DNA of 64,000 nt from Oxalobacteraceae bacterium AB_14 (GTDB lineage Bacteria > Pseudomonadota > Gammaproteobacteria > Burkholderiales > Burkholderiaceae_D), in NCBI GenBank assembly GCA_000381565.1, contig KB906724.1:1538766-1602765 (forward strand). Reading direction: 5' to 3'. Made by a program: the position numbers and the translations under genes. Positions 41,953-51,422 of this stretch are shown here, one piece after another (within the stretch, counting starts at the first letter, position 1; the number at the start of each line of letters is the position of its first letter). Below the pieces are notes generated by a model. That model was not told the DNA's origin, did not search any database, and saw only the letters and a program-made list of their open reading frames with translations.

Positions 41953-42597
41953 ATGAAGCTTTATACCTACTTCCGCAGCACCGCCGCCTACCGCGTGCGC
42001 ATTGCGCTGAACCTGAAGGAACTGGCCTACGATGCCGTGCCGGTCCACCTGCTGCGCGACGGCGGTGAACAGCTCGCCGATTCCTATCGCGCGCTCAATC
42101 CGTCGGCGCTGCTGCCGACGCTGGACGACGACGGCAGCGTGATCGGCCAATCGCTGGCCATCATCGAATACCTGGAGGAGACGCGCCCGCAAGTGCCGCT
42201 GCTGCCTACCAGCGCGGTCGACCGCGCCCGCGTGCGCGCGCTTGCGCTGACGGTGGCGGCGGACACTCACCCGCTGGGCAACCTGCGCGTGCTGAAGTAC
42301 CTGAAGGGGCAGCTGAAGGTGGCCGAGGAAGTCAAGGTGGAATGGCAGCAGCACTGGCTGCGCACCGGCATGGCGACGCTGGAGCGCCTGCTGGCCGACG
42401 ATGCGCGCACCGGCCGCTACTGCCACGGCGACACGCCGACGCTGGCCGACTGCTGCCTGGTGCCGCAGGTCTTCGGCGCCCAGCGCTTCGGGGTCGACCT
42501 GGCGCCGTATCCGACCATCATGCGCATCTTCGCCGCCTGCGCCGAGCTGCCCGCCTTCCAGCAGGCGCACCCGTCGCAGCAGCCGGACGCCGAGTAG
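41953..42597 (+). CDS. maiA: Maleylacetoacetate isomerase (zeta-class GST)
   Basis: A 214-residue zeta-class glutathione transferase that isomerises maleylacetoacetate (or maleylpyruvate) to the fumaryl form using glutathione. The active-site stretch FRSTAAYRVRIALNLK and the GSH-binding GQSLAIIEYLEE are as in MaiA, and TLADCCLVPQVF is typical of the C-terminal domain. It is the third gene of the operon, three bases after the FAH gene. The FAH enzyme next to it would use its product. It converges on the siderophore receptor gene 12 bases away. Confidence 0.92.
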   Translation: MKLYTYFRSTAAYRVRIALNLKELAYDAVPVHLLRDGGEQLADSYRALNPSALLPTLDDDGSVIGQSLAIIEYLEETRPQVPLLPTSAVDRARVRALALTVAADTHPLGNLRVLKYLKGQLKVAEEVKVEWQQHWLRTGMATLERLLADDARTGRYCHGDTPTLADCCLVPQVFGAQRFGVDLAPYPTIMRIFAACAELPAFQQAHPSQQPDAE

Positions 42598-42609
42598 GCG
42601 CCGGCGGGA

Positions 42610-44652
42610 TCAGAACCGGCTGGTCAGCGTCACGCTCGCGTTGCGCGGCGCGCCCGGCTGGATCTGCACGTTGTTGATGGCCGATTCGTAGAAGCGCGCA
42701 TTGCCGACGTTATTCAACTTGAACCGCACGTCGTAGCGCTTGCCGCGATAGCCCAGCGCCGCATCCACGCGGCCGTAGCCGGGCAGGCGCACGGCATTGT
42801 CGGACAGGGCGAACTGGCCGCCGCTGAGCAGCACGCCCAGGCCCGCGTTCCACGCTCCGCCCAGTTCCTGGTCCACCCACAGCGAGGCGCGATGGCGTGG
42901 CGTCATCTCCGCCCGGTTGCCCCTCGGGATATCGTTGGACGCCACGATGCGCGCATCGTTGTAGGTATAGGACGCGTTCAAGCGTCCGCCTTGCCACAGC
43001 GCGCCTTGCAGTTCCAGCTCCAGGCCCTGATTGCGCTGCTTGCCGACTTGTAGCTGGCGCAGGCCGGCGGCGTCGGTGGGGTCCAGCGTCAACTGGTTGC
43101 GCTGCTCGATGCGGAACAGCGCGGCGGTGGTGTAGAAGCGGCCGCCCATCCAATCCTGCTTGTAGCCCAATTCCTGTAAATCCGTCTGCAAAGGCTTGAC
43201 CTGCGACAGCGGCGTGCTGCCGGTGTAAAGCAGGTCGCCGCCGCCTGGCTGCGACGAGCGGCTCAGGTTCAGATACCACGACTGCCCGTCCAGCGGCTGG
43301 TACACCAGCCCCGCGCGCGGCGAGAAGACGTTGTCGGTCCGTTCGCTGAACACTTTGCTCAGGCGATTGGTTTGTTCCTGCCGGAAGCGGTCGAAGCGCA
43401 CTCCCGCCAGCGCCTTCCACTGCGGCGTGAACGTGATCTGGTCCTGCAGGTACAGCGCCTGCGTCTTGGCCGTGAATGCGTTGTTCAGCGCGACCGGCAG
43501 GGCGCCAAGCTTAGGCGCCGGCAGCACGTGCTGTGGCGCGTACAGGCTTACCGGATAGGCGATGCCGGTTTGCGCGGTGATCATGTCGCGCTGCTGGTCC
43601 GACAGCTCCAGCCCGACCAGCAGCGCATGCCGGTCCAGCGTGTACGCCAACTCGGTTTGATTGATCAGGTTGCGCTGCGTCTGCGGGAAGTAAGTGATCT
43701 GGCGCGACACGGTGTTGTCGGCATTGAGGCGGCGGTTGCGGGTGTTCACGCCTTCAAGTTCGGTGCGGCTGTATTGGAAGGTGTTTTCCAGCTTCAGGCG
43801 GTCGTTGAAGCGGTGTTCCAGCTTCGCCTTCGCCATGTCGCTGTCGGTGCTGGTGTAGTCATAACGTTCGCCGTAATAGCTTGAAGGCGACACCGCGACC
43901 GGGCGGCCCGCCAGCGACGGCACGCCGCGATCCGGCGTGCGGTCTTCGCGCTGCACCTCGGCTTGCAGCAGCAGCGTGGTGGCCGGCGACAGCGCGAACT
44001 TCAGCGAGGGCGCCAGCAGCTTGCGCGTGTGCTCGACCACGTCGCGATAGCTGTCGCCGGTGTCGTACACGGCGATCAGGCGGCCGTTGATGCCGCCGCC
44101 CAGGGCGCCGCCGGCGTCGACGCTGACGCGCCGCTCGTTGTCCGATCCCAGCGTGGCGGAGACCTCGGTTTCCTGTTGGGCGTTCGGTTGCTTGCTGACG
44201 CGGTTGATCAGGCCACCGGCCGAACCGCGGCCATACAGCGCCGCCGCCGCGCCTTTGATCACTTCAATCTTCTCCACCGTCGCCAGATCGCGCGAATACA
44301 GCGTGTCGTCGCGCACGCCATCGAGGCTGGCGTCGCGCAGCGAGTAGAAGCCGCGGATGTAGAACTCGTCGCGGCGGCCTTCGCCCTGGCCAGCGACCAC
44401 GCTGCTGACGTAGTCCAGCGCATCCTTGCTGGTCAACGCGGCGCGGTTGCGCAGATTCTCCGCGGTGACCACGCTGACCGATTGCGGCGCGTCGAGCAGG
44501 CTGCCAGGGGCCTTGGCGCCGCCGATGGTTGCGGCCAGGCCGTCGCTGGAACCGATCACGGTCACCTGCTGCATGGTTTGGATGTCGTCCGCCTGGGCCG
44601 AGAAAACGAGGCTTGCCAACAGAAGGGGTAGTGGTTTGAGAACTGTTTTCAT
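42610..44652 (-). CDS. TonB-dependent siderophore receptor
   Basis: A 680-residue outer-membrane receptor, last gene of the NIS siderophore operon. It has a signal peptide (LPLLLASLVFSAQA), a TonB box-like MQQVTVIG, a plug with DAPQSVSVVT and VIKGAAAALYGRGSAGGLINRVSK, and a barrel ending in SVTLTSRF with a terminal Phe. FhuA/FoxA-type siderophore receptors share this opening. It lies 18 bases after the synthetase gene and should import the ferric form of the siderophore made by the operon under the Fur box at 49535. Confidence 0.93.
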   Translation of the reverse strand: MKTVLKPLPLLLASLVFSAQADDIQTMQQVTVIGSSDGLAATIGGAKAPGSLLDAPQSVSVVTAENLRNRAALTSKDALDYVSSVVAGQGEGRRDEFYIRGFYSLRDASLDGVRDDTLYSRDLATVEKIEVIKGAAAALYGRGSAGGLINRVSKQPNAQQETEVSATLGSDNERRVSVDAGGALGGGINGRLIAVYDTGDSYRDVVEHTRKLLAPSLKFALSPATTLLLQAEVQREDRTPDRGVPSLAGRPVAVSPSSYYGERYDYTSTDSDMAKAKLEHRFNDRLKLENTFQYSRTELEGVNTRNRRLNADNTVSRQITYFPQTQRNLINQTELAYTLDRHALLVGLELSDQQRDMITAQTGIAYPVSLYAPQHVLPAPKLGALPVALNNAFTAKTQALYLQDQITFTPQWKALAGVRFDRFRQEQTNRLSKVFSERTDNVFSPRAGLVYQPLDGQSWYLNLSRSSQPGGGDLLYTGSTPLSQVKPLQTDLQELGYKQDWMGGRFYTTAALFRIEQRNQLTLDPTDAAGLRQLQVGKQRNQGLELELQGALWQGGRLNASYTYNDARIVASNDIPRGNRAEMTPRHRASLWVDQELGGAWNAGLGVLLSGGQFALSDNAVRLPGYGRVDAALGYRGKRYDVRFKLNNVGNARFYESAINNVQIQPGAPRNASVTLTSRF

Positions 44653-44670
44653 TGTTTTGAAGTGCTGTCG

Positions 44671-46494
44671 TTAAAAAGATGCCGCCGCGCCGTTGACGAC
44701 GCCAAGCGGGTGATACAAGGGAAGATAGCTGGCCTGGCGGTCGGCCTGGCGCAGGAAGCGCGTCAGCAGATTGCCTTTGGCCGGCAGGGGCTCGCCCGCC
44801 AGCAGACCCCGGATGCGGCGGCTGGCGGATGGATTGGGGAACTTCGCCAGATAGTCCTGCAGCGTGTTGCGCAGAACTCCCCACAGACCGAGGTACAGCG
44901 TGTGGTTGCCGTTGGCGATGCTGGCGATGACCTCGCACAGATTGTTGACGAACAGGCAGTAGCCGATGCGTATCCAGGCCCGCTCGTCGGTGCAGCACAG
45001 CGCCGACAGCGAGCCCGATTCCAGCTGCATGCTGCGGGCCAGCGCGTGCGCCTGCGGTGCGAGCCGCGTGAGCTCCAGGTCGCGCAGGATGAAGTGGCTG
45101 GGCGCACCTTCGCCGTCAAGTCCGACAACCGTGTTTTGCATGTGCGGCTCGAACGCCACGCCGTGCTCGAACAGCAGGTACAGGATGGGATGCACCGCGG
45201 TTTCCGCGTACCGCGCGAACCAGCGGCGCGCGGCTTGTTCCAGCGTATAGCCGCGATGCAGCGCATAGCGTTCGATCTGGGCGAAGACCTGCTTGCGTCC
45301 ATGTTCGCCGTTGCCGAACAGCGCGGCGCACACAATCGGCTGCATTCCCTGTTGCAGCAGGCCGGCCACGCCCTCGCGCAGCAGCACGCCAAATCCGTTG
45401 CTCAGCTCCGGGTCGGCGCCGGGCAGGTCGGCGGTGACGTAGGCCTGTTCCTCCATCACGCGGAAGCCAGGGAAGCGGCCTTGCATGTCGGCCTGCACGG
45501 TGCGATACAGCCGCGTGCCGGTCAGCGCGCTTTGCAGTTCGTGGCGGGCGTTGTTGCGGATGCAGTTGGTGATGCGCATATTGAGCGACAGCTTGACGAA
45601 AGAGGCCGCGTCTTCGGCCAGCAGCGTGCGCACCGACGCCGTTGGATGGAAGGGGAGGCCGTGGGGTCCGAGGTCGAGGATCTCGCCGCTGCGCAAGGCG
45701 CTGGCGATGCGCGGCTGCCGGCGCATCCAGCCGGCCTGCCACGGATGCAGTGGCAGGATCGCACCGCCGTCGCCGGGCGGCAGGCCGTGCGCACCGAGTG
45801 TTTGCAGAGCGCCGGCGTCGATGCTGTCGCAGAGCAGCCACTCTTGCGGAAGCTGGAAGTAATGCAGGCGCATGCTGGCCTTGTGTTCCGGCGAGTAGTC
45901 GCGCTGTTCGGCGGGCGACCAGTCGGAGCGGCTTTTCGGCGCAGGATGGAAGGGGTGGCCGGTCAGCAGACCCTGTTCGCTTTCGATATACAGCTGCAGA
46001 GGCGTGGCGCCGGCTGCGGCAGGCGGCAGGGCCGGCGCCGGACGGCGGTCCACCACGTCCTGCATGGTGGCGATGCTGTCGCCGATCTGTTGCAGCAGTT
46101 CGTCGTTGAACGGCGTCGCTGCGCGGCAGGACAGGTCTTCGATGATGAGCCGCGCCAGCTCTCGCCAGCCGGCGGCGCGCCAGGCTTCCTGTCCTGTGCG
46201 CAGGTAGACGCCGGTGGTGTAGTCGAAGTTGGCGGTCGCCGACACGTGCAGCACGCCGACGCACAACTGGCTGCCCAGGCGGGGCAAGGCGATTTCCAGC
46301 ACCTGTCCCCGATAGTCGGCAGGCATGGCCGGATGTCCGCCACGGCTGGCCGGCAAAACGGCCAGCGTGTGCTCCTGCATTGCCACTTCGCGCGCATAGC
46401 AGTTGATCAGCAGCCGGCCGTGCTGCTGTTCGGCGAAGCTCTCGGTTTCGGACGGAGCGGGCTGCAGATGCCTGGGTAACAGCGGTGAGTTCAT
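44671..46494 (-). CDS. IucA/IucC-family NIS siderophore synthetase (second)
   Basis: A 607-residue NRPS-independent siderophore synthetase. ATG 46494 overlaps the upstream MFS stop by four bases. It has GHPFHPAPKSRSDW, the ATP-binding LPLHPWQ, HPTASVRTLL and SFVKLSLNMRITNC, then FEPHMQNTVV, all IucA/IucC signatures, and a C-terminal FhuF-like part. It uses ATP to condense a carboxylate, usually citrate, with an amine or alcohol. With a second synthetase in the operon, two ligations are expected. A much longer in-frame reading to 48033 covers other genes and is not real. Confidence 0.93.
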   Translation of the reverse strand: MNSPLLPRHLQPAPSETESFAEQQHGRLLINCYAREVAMQEHTLAVLPASRGGHPAMPADYRGQVLEIALPRLGSQLCVGVLHVSATANFDYTTGVYLRTGQEAWRAAGWRELARLIIEDLSCRAATPFNDELLQQIGDSIATMQDVVDRRPAPALPPAAAGATPLQLYIESEQGLLTGHPFHPAPKSRSDWSPAEQRDYSPEHKASMRLHYFQLPQEWLLCDSIDAGALQTLGAHGLPPGDGGAILPLHPWQAGWMRRQPRIASALRSGEILDLGPHGLPFHPTASVRTLLAEDAASFVKLSLNMRITNCIRNNARHELQSALTGTRLYRTVQADMQGRFPGFRVMEEQAYVTADLPGADPELSNGFGVLLREGVAGLLQQGMQPIVCAALFGNGEHGRKQVFAQIERYALHRGYTLEQAARRWFARYAETAVHPILYLLFEHGVAFEPHMQNTVVGLDGEGAPSHFILRDLELTRLAPQAHALARSMQLESGSLSALCCTDERAWIRIGYCLFVNNLCEVIASIANGNHTLYLGLWGVLRNTLQDYLAKFPNPSASRRIRGLLAGEPLPAKGNLLTRFLRQADRQASYLPLYHPLGVVNGAAASF

Positions 46495-47702
46495 AGCAGT
46501 TTCCATTTCATAGAAATAAACAGCGCGGCGACAACGGAAGTCCCCAGCCATAGCGGTGCGGCATAGCCGAGCGACGGCGCCAGCAGGCTGGCCAGCAGGC
46601 CGGCGCTGACGGCGCCCCATTTGTTGGCCCCTTCCAGGCTGCCGAAGTGGCGGCCGGCGTGCTCGATGGTGGAGGTGGCCGCAGCCAGCGTGTTGATGGC
46701 CAGGTAGGCGCCCGCCATGCCTATGCCCATCAGGATGCGGCCGGCCAGCAGCAGCGGCAGCGTGTCGGCCAAGGCCTGCAGCAGCAGGCCGGCGCTGGTC
46801 AGTGCGGCGTACCATCCGAGTGCGGCACGGGCATTGGCGTAACCGAGCTTGCATCCCAAAGGCCACGCCAATAGCAGGAACAGCGCGTGCGGCAGGCCGA
46901 ACATCACGCCGGCCGTGGCGGCGCCGATCTGCAGCCGCTGCGCGAGGTCGCTGACAAAGTAGGGATAGGTGAGAACGGTGCCGATGGCGAACAGCGCCTG
47001 CAAGCGGTACAGGTTCACGGCGCTGACGCCGCAACCGGCGGCGGCGATGGCCTGCGCGCCGGATGGTGCGCCGGTGTTCGCGGCGGCCGGCGCCGGCACC
47101 GGCCGGTGGGGCGCAGCGCCCTCCGGCAGCAGGTACAGCACCACGCAAGCGACGCCGGGGAACAACGCCAGGTACAGGAACAGCTGCAGCATGTTGGCAT
47201 GCCCGCTCATCATGCCGATCAGTGCCGGGCCGGCGAACAAGGCGGTGCGCGCCGATGCCTGCATCACGCCGAGCAGAGTTGCCAGCCGTGCCGGCGGCAG
47301 TTGTTCCGCCAGATAGGCGTTGGACGCGGAGAAGGTCCCGCCTAGCAGCCCTTGCAGCATCAGGCCCAGTGCGAATTCCAGCGGCGTGCGCGCCAGGCCG
47401 GTGAGGATGAAGCTGAGGCACAAGCCCGCGTGCGCCCGCATCAGCGAGGCGCGGCGGCCGATGCGGTCGGCCAGGCGCCCCCAGGCCGGATTGGCGATGG
47501 CCGCGGCCAGCGTCGGCAGCGTGAAGTACCAGCCGGCCAGCGCCGCCGACGGCGCGCTCGCCGGAAAGCTCGACTCCAGGATCTGCGCGTAAAACGGCGG
47601 CATGCACAGCGCGGCGAAGGCCGCGCCGAAGTGGCCGGTGACCGTGACCATCACCGCGCGCGTCGTCCCGGCCTGGCGCGCTGCGGCTTGCGCCACGTTC
47701 AT
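46491..47702 (-). CDS. MFS transporter, probable siderophore exporter
   Basis: A 403-residue protein with about 12 membrane helices. ANPAWGRLADRIGRRASLM is the MFS loop 2-3 motif. It is sandwiched between two synthetase genes with four-base ATGA overlaps at both ends, as exporters are in vibrioferrin- and staphyloferrin-type operons. I infer export of the finished siderophore across the inner membrane. The last codons CTG-CTA-TGA contain the start of the next gene. Confidence 0.9.
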   Translation of the reverse strand: MNVAQAAARQAGTTRAVMVTVTGHFGAAFAALCMPPFYAQILESSFPASAPSAALAGWYFTLPTLAAAIANPAWGRLADRIGRRASLMRAHAGLCLSFILTGLARTPLEFALGLMLQGLLGGTFSASNAYLAEQLPPARLATLLGVMQASARTALFAGPALIGMMSGHANMLQLFLYLALFPGVACVVLYLLPEGAAPHRPVPAPAAANTGAPSGAQAIAAAGCGVSAVNLYRLQALFAIGTVLTYPYFVSDLAQRLQIGAATAGVMFGLPHALFLLLAWPLGCKLGYANARAALGWYAALTSAGLLLQALADTLPLLLAGRILMGIGMAGAYLAINTLAAATSTIEHAGRHFGSLEGANKWGAVSAGLLASLLAPSLGYAAPLWLGTSVVAALFISMKWKLL

Positions 47703-49456
47703 GTGTTGTCGCCTGTGTTAGCCGCCGCCAGGGGATTGCCGACCGCGCGCAGGCGCGGCGTGCTCCATCCAAGCAGGCGGCGAGCGGCCAGGCACTCAAT
47801 CCGCAGCTGGGCGCCGAGCAGGTCGAACTCGCGATGGCGCGCGGCGTGCGCAGGAAAGCGCGACAGATACGTTTGAACGGTGCGCGCGGCCTGGGTCCAG
47901 AACAGTGCCTCCGCATAGCCGTGGTGGCACTGCAGCCGCCACGCCAGTTCTCCCAGGTTGATAAAGAACAGCACTTCCAGCAGGTAGTCGCGTGCCTCGG
48001 CTGGCGAGTCGAACATGAATCCTGTGCTGGCATTGAGCGCGTTGCGGTAGGCCGGCGCGCTGCGCAGGCCGGCCAGTTGCGCTTCGTCGGTGGCGCCGTG
48101 CAGATAGTGCAGGCCGCCCGGCAGGTCGCGGATGGCGATGCGGCGCGGCAGGCCGTCGTGCAATATCAGCAGGGTGTTTTGCGCATGGCATTCCAGCAGC
48201 ACGCCGTGCGCCATCATCAGGTGCAGCAGCGGCGGTACGCTGGCCTCCAGCAGCGCGTCCACCCAGCGTTCCGCGCCGTGCCGCGCCAGCCACGGGCCGA
48301 TGGTCAGTTCGCCGTCGGCGGTTTGCGTGGTGAGGGCGGTCATCGGGAATATCTGTTCGCCCTCGGCCAGCACAGACTCCGGCGCGCTGCGCCAGATCGC
48401 GCCCAGCACGCCATAGGCGCCCGCGCGCTGGCGCGGCGCGGCGATGGTGATGCCGGCCGGTTCGGCCAGTACCGCCAGTCGCTGGCCATCGGCGAGAAAG
48501 GCATCGTCGCGGCAGATGGCGTACAGCCAGCGCGAGATGATGGGCGCGTTGTGCACATGGTGGTCGGAGAGGATGCGATCGGCCGAACTGTTGGCGATGG
48601 CCAGCGGCAGCTTGAGGTTGCAGCGGCCGTCGGCCGTCAGGCAGCTGAGCGAGCGTATCGATTGCTGCGCCAGCCATTCGGCGCGGCCCGCGCCCAGGTG
48701 CAGCAAGGTGCCGTCGGCCAGCCAGTCGGCGAAGTGCGGCGCCACGCCGTGTTCCCATTGCCACGGATGCACCGGCAGCAGGCGGTAACGCGCCGCTGCA
48801 TGGCCCTGCGCTTCGATCTGGACCAGCAGGCGGCGGTACTCGGCCATTCCCAATTGCGAGGCGACGAAGCTGTCGTAGTCGAGCTCCGGCAGCAGGTGGG
48901 TTGCGCTGGCGTCGCGGTCGATCGCCAGCCAGGTCAGCATGATCGCTTGCGCGAATTCCGGGCCGTAGCGGCGGTGCTCGTCGATGCTGAAGCCGATGCG
49001 CGAACGGAAGCACGGATGGTAAGGGTGGCCGTCGCCCAATTCCGCCTCCTGCAAGGCGTAGGGCGATTGCAGCGTGGCCTGCGGCGTCGCCGTCATCGAC
49101 CAGGCCTGTTTGAGCGCGGTCTGCTGCAGCTCGGCGACGAAGCGGCGCAAGGCGTCCGCCGGCGGTTGCAGGTGCCGCACCAGCGCCGACACCACGGCGG
49201 CGAGATCCGCTTGCGTATCGCCGCCGCGCAGGTCACCGCACAGCCGCAGGCGGTCGAACGCGCTGTGGCCTGCGATATCGATGTGGTAGACCAGCGGCGC
49301 ATCGCGCTCGTCCCGGCCCTCCAGCCGCAGGCGGTCCCGCTCCGGCGCGATGGCGCCAATCAGGCAGCCCTCGTTCCAGAAGGCCTCGACGAATTGGCGC
49401 AGCGTGCGGGCGCGGGCGGCCGCGTAGTGGGGAAGGAAGGCAAGGGTGTGGGGCAT
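47699..49456 (-). CDS. IucA/IucC-family NIS siderophore synthetase (first)
   Basis: A 585-residue synthetase, first gene of the operon. GHPYHPCFRSRIGF, LLPVHPWQWEH, the ATP-site SIRSLSCLTADGRCNLKL and LLECHAQNTLL match the family. An N-terminal 130-residue part differs from the second synthetase, so the two probably recognise different acceptors or act sequentially. No amine-supplying decarboxylase, racemase or dehydrogenase gene lies nearby, so the amine should come from general metabolism. The final product is unknown. The start is 79 bases downstream of a Fur box. Confidence 0.93.
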   Translation of the reverse strand: MPHTLAFLPHYAAARARTLRQFVEAFWNEGCLIGAIAPERDRLRLEGRDERDAPLVYHIDIAGHSAFDRLRLCGDLRGGDTQADLAAVVSALVRHLQPPADALRRFVAELQQTALKQAWSMTATPQATLQSPYALQEAELGDGHPYHPCFRSRIGFSIDEHRRYGPEFAQAIMLTWLAIDRDASATHLLPELDYDSFVASQLGMAEYRRLLVQIEAQGHAAARYRLLPVHPWQWEHGVAPHFADWLADGTLLHLGAGRAEWLAQQSIRSLSCLTADGRCNLKLPLAIANSSADRILSDHHVHNAPIISRWLYAICRDDAFLADGQRLAVLAEPAGITIAAPRQRAGAYGVLGAIWRSAPESVLAEGEQIFPMTALTTQTADGELTIGPWLARHGAERWVDALLEASVPPLLHLMMAHGVLLECHAQNTLLILHDGLPRRIAIRDLPGGLHYLHGATDEAQLAGLRSAPAYRNALNASTGFMFDSPAEARDYLLEVLFFINLGELAWRLQCHHGYAEALFWTQAARTVQTYLSRFPAHAARHREFDLLGAQLRIECLAARRLLGWSTPRLRAVGNPLAAANTGDNT

Positions 49457-49534
49457 GGCGGCGTCTGTGGATTGAAAGCTTGTCTTAAATGCTATGCCGC
49501 CAGCTTATCCTTCGCAAAGACGAATGTCAATACA

Positions 49535-49560
49535 AATGATAATGATTCGCATTTATCATT
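49535..49560 (-). promoter_or_regulatory. Fur box upstream of the siderophore operon
   Basis: AATGATAA (49535-49542) and TTATCATT (49553-49560) are inverted 8-base arms around a centre reading TGATTCGCAT. This resembles the GATAATGATWATCATTATC consensus. Iron-loaded Fur should repress the operon starting at 49456. Confidence 0.82.
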
Positions 49561-49591
49561 GTGGCGGGCATGTGCCGCGCGTGCCGCGGGA

Positions 49592-51304
49592 TCAGGCGCT
49601 GACCACCCGGTCGCGCCCTTCGTGCTTGGCCTGGTACAGCGCCTTGTCGGCGCGCGAGATCAGGGACGAGGCGCTGTCCGGTGCCCCCTCCGGCATCGAC
49701 GCCGCCACGCCGATGCTGACGGTGAGCGATATCAGCTCGCCGTTGTCGCCCTCGATGCGCAGCTCGGCGACATCGCTGCGCAAGCGCTCGGCGGCGCCGC
49801 TGGCGACATCGATTTCGGTTTCCGGCATCAGCAGCACGAATTCCTCGCCGCCGAAGCGCGACGCCATGTCGATATTGCGCATGCCGCCCGCCAGCGCCCT
49901 GGCCACCGCCACGATGGCGCGGTCGCCGGCCTCGTGGCCGTAGATGTCGTTGACGTTCTTGAAGTGGTCGATGTCGACCATCAGCAGCGACAGCGGGTGC
50001 TTGAAGCGGCGGCTGCGTTCTAGCTCCTTGTTGATCTGCTCCGTCATGCGGCGGCGGTTGCCGATGCCGGTCAGCGGATCGGTGGTGGCCAGCTGTTCCA
50101 GCTTGGTGTTGGCCACCATCAGCTCCAGCGTGCGTTGCAGCACCCGCGCTTCCAGCTGATTGCGTTCATCGTGCAGCGCGGTCAGCGTCTGGCGGCGCCC
50201 GCGCAGCGCCACGATCAGCGCCGAAATCAATATCCCTTCCAGTACGATCAGGGTGGCGCCGGCCAGTATCTGCCACAGGTATTGTTCGAACACGCTGCGC
50301 GGGCGGTTGAGCCACTGCGCCGTCGGCGGAATATTCTGCAAATGGAAGCGCTGCACCGCGCCGTAGTCGAACAGGTAGCCGGGTATGCCGGCGATATCGG
50401 GCTGCTGCTGCATCAGGATGGCGGCGATGGCGCGGCCTATTCGCTCGGCGCTGACCACGTAGCCGCCAACCACGCCGGGCACCACGATGGCCTCCCAGTT
50501 GGTGAACACCGGCACCTGCGTGGTGGCGGCCAGCTGGCGCGCGATGTCCACCGGCCGGCGCCGCGCGCCGGTGACGTCGTGGTAGGTGGGCAGCAGGAAG
50601 ATGGCGCTTCCGGGCCGCAGCAGCGCGGCCTGGCGGAAGATCTGGTCGTAGCTGAGTTGATCCCAGTATTCGAAGCGTATCTGCTTATCGTAGCTGGCGG
50701 CCGCCTGGCGCACGCCGGCCACGGATTCCTGCATGCGTTCCGTGCTGTCGCCGATGACCACGATGTGCCGCACATACGGCGCCACTTGCGGGATGATGCC
50801 GATGGCCGGTTCGAAATTCGCATGGACCTGGTAGGCGATGCCGTCGGACGGAGTCCAGGCCAGGCGTCCGTGGTTGACGTAGTGGCGCGGCACGCCGCGG
50901 AACAGCTTGGGACGCTCGTTGAGGAAGCGCGCCGCCACGTAGTTCTCGGTGATGATGGCGTCGAACTGGATGTGGGCGTACTTGGTGCGCAGGTATTGCT
51001 CCATGCCGGCCTGCGACTGCTCGTCGCCGACGCGCACGGCGTCGAAACGTTCTTCGAAAATGCCCAGCGTGGAGGTCAGGTTTTTGGCGGCCAGTTCGGC
51101 CGACAGGCCTTTGTGGATCAGGTGCTGCCAGGCCGACGCGGAGTCTGATCCCAGCGAATACAGCACCAGCACCTTGCGATCGCTGGCGGCCCACGCGGGC
51201 GCCGCCAGCATCGACATCAGCAGCGCGCAGCAAAGCAGTAGCCGGCGCCAGGGTTGGCGCGGCGCGTTTCCGTGCGCGGCAGGTGGGTGATCCTTGTGCG
51301 GCAT
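49592..51304 (-). CDS. Diguanylate cyclase with ABC substrate-binding-like sensor
   Basis: A 570-residue protein. ATG 51304 gives a signal/anchor (LLLCCALLMSMLAAPAWAA); an in-frame ATG at 51355 is possible. A periplasmic domain (about 50-330) resembles ABC_sub_bind proteins, then one membrane segment near 360-382 (LAGATLIVLEGILISALIVAL), a coiled coil and a GGDEF domain with FGGEEF. The inhibitory RxxD site (RNID) is present five residues before it. It makes cyclic di-GMP in response to a periplasmic ligand. It is 118 bases downstream of the ABC efflux operon and monocistronic. Confidence 0.9.
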   Translation of the reverse strand: MPHKDHPPAAHGNAPRQPWRRLLLCCALLMSMLAAPAWAASDRKVLVLYSLGSDSASAWQHLIHKGLSAELAAKNLTSTLGIFEERFDAVRVGDEQSQAGMEQYLRTKYAHIQFDAIITENYVAARFLNERPKLFRGVPRHYVNHGRLAWTPSDGIAYQVHANFEPAIGIIPQVAPYVRHIVVIGDSTERMQESVAGVRQAAASYDKQIRFEYWDQLSYDQIFRQAALLRPGSAIFLLPTYHDVTGARRRPVDIARQLAATTQVPVFTNWEAIVVPGVVGGYVVSAERIGRAIAAILMQQQPDIAGIPGYLFDYGAVQRFHLQNIPPTAQWLNRPRSVFEQYLWQILAGATLIVLEGILISALIVALRGRRQTLTALHDERNQLEARVLQRTLELMVANTKLEQLATTDPLTGIGNRRRMTEQINKELERSRRFKHPLSLLMVDIDHFKNVNDIYGHEAGDRAIVAVARALAGGMRNIDMASRFGGEEFVLLMPETEIDVASGAAERLRSDVAELRIEGDNGELISLTVSIGVAASMPEGAPDSASSLISRADKALYQAKHEGRDRVVSA

Positions 51305-51422
51305 GGTCGGCGGTGACTCCGAAGGCAAAAACGGCGTAGACGGCGAAATTTGCATTCAGGCAAGTCTAGCATGCTTTCCTTCGCTATTGTTGCTGCTGCG
51401 GTGCGGTTCGCGGCGTCATTGC

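Noticed and set aside
46495..48033. Upstream extension of the second siderophore synthetase
   Set aside because: The in-frame extension crosses the MFS gene in another frame. ATG 46494 with a four-base stop/start overlap is the natural start.
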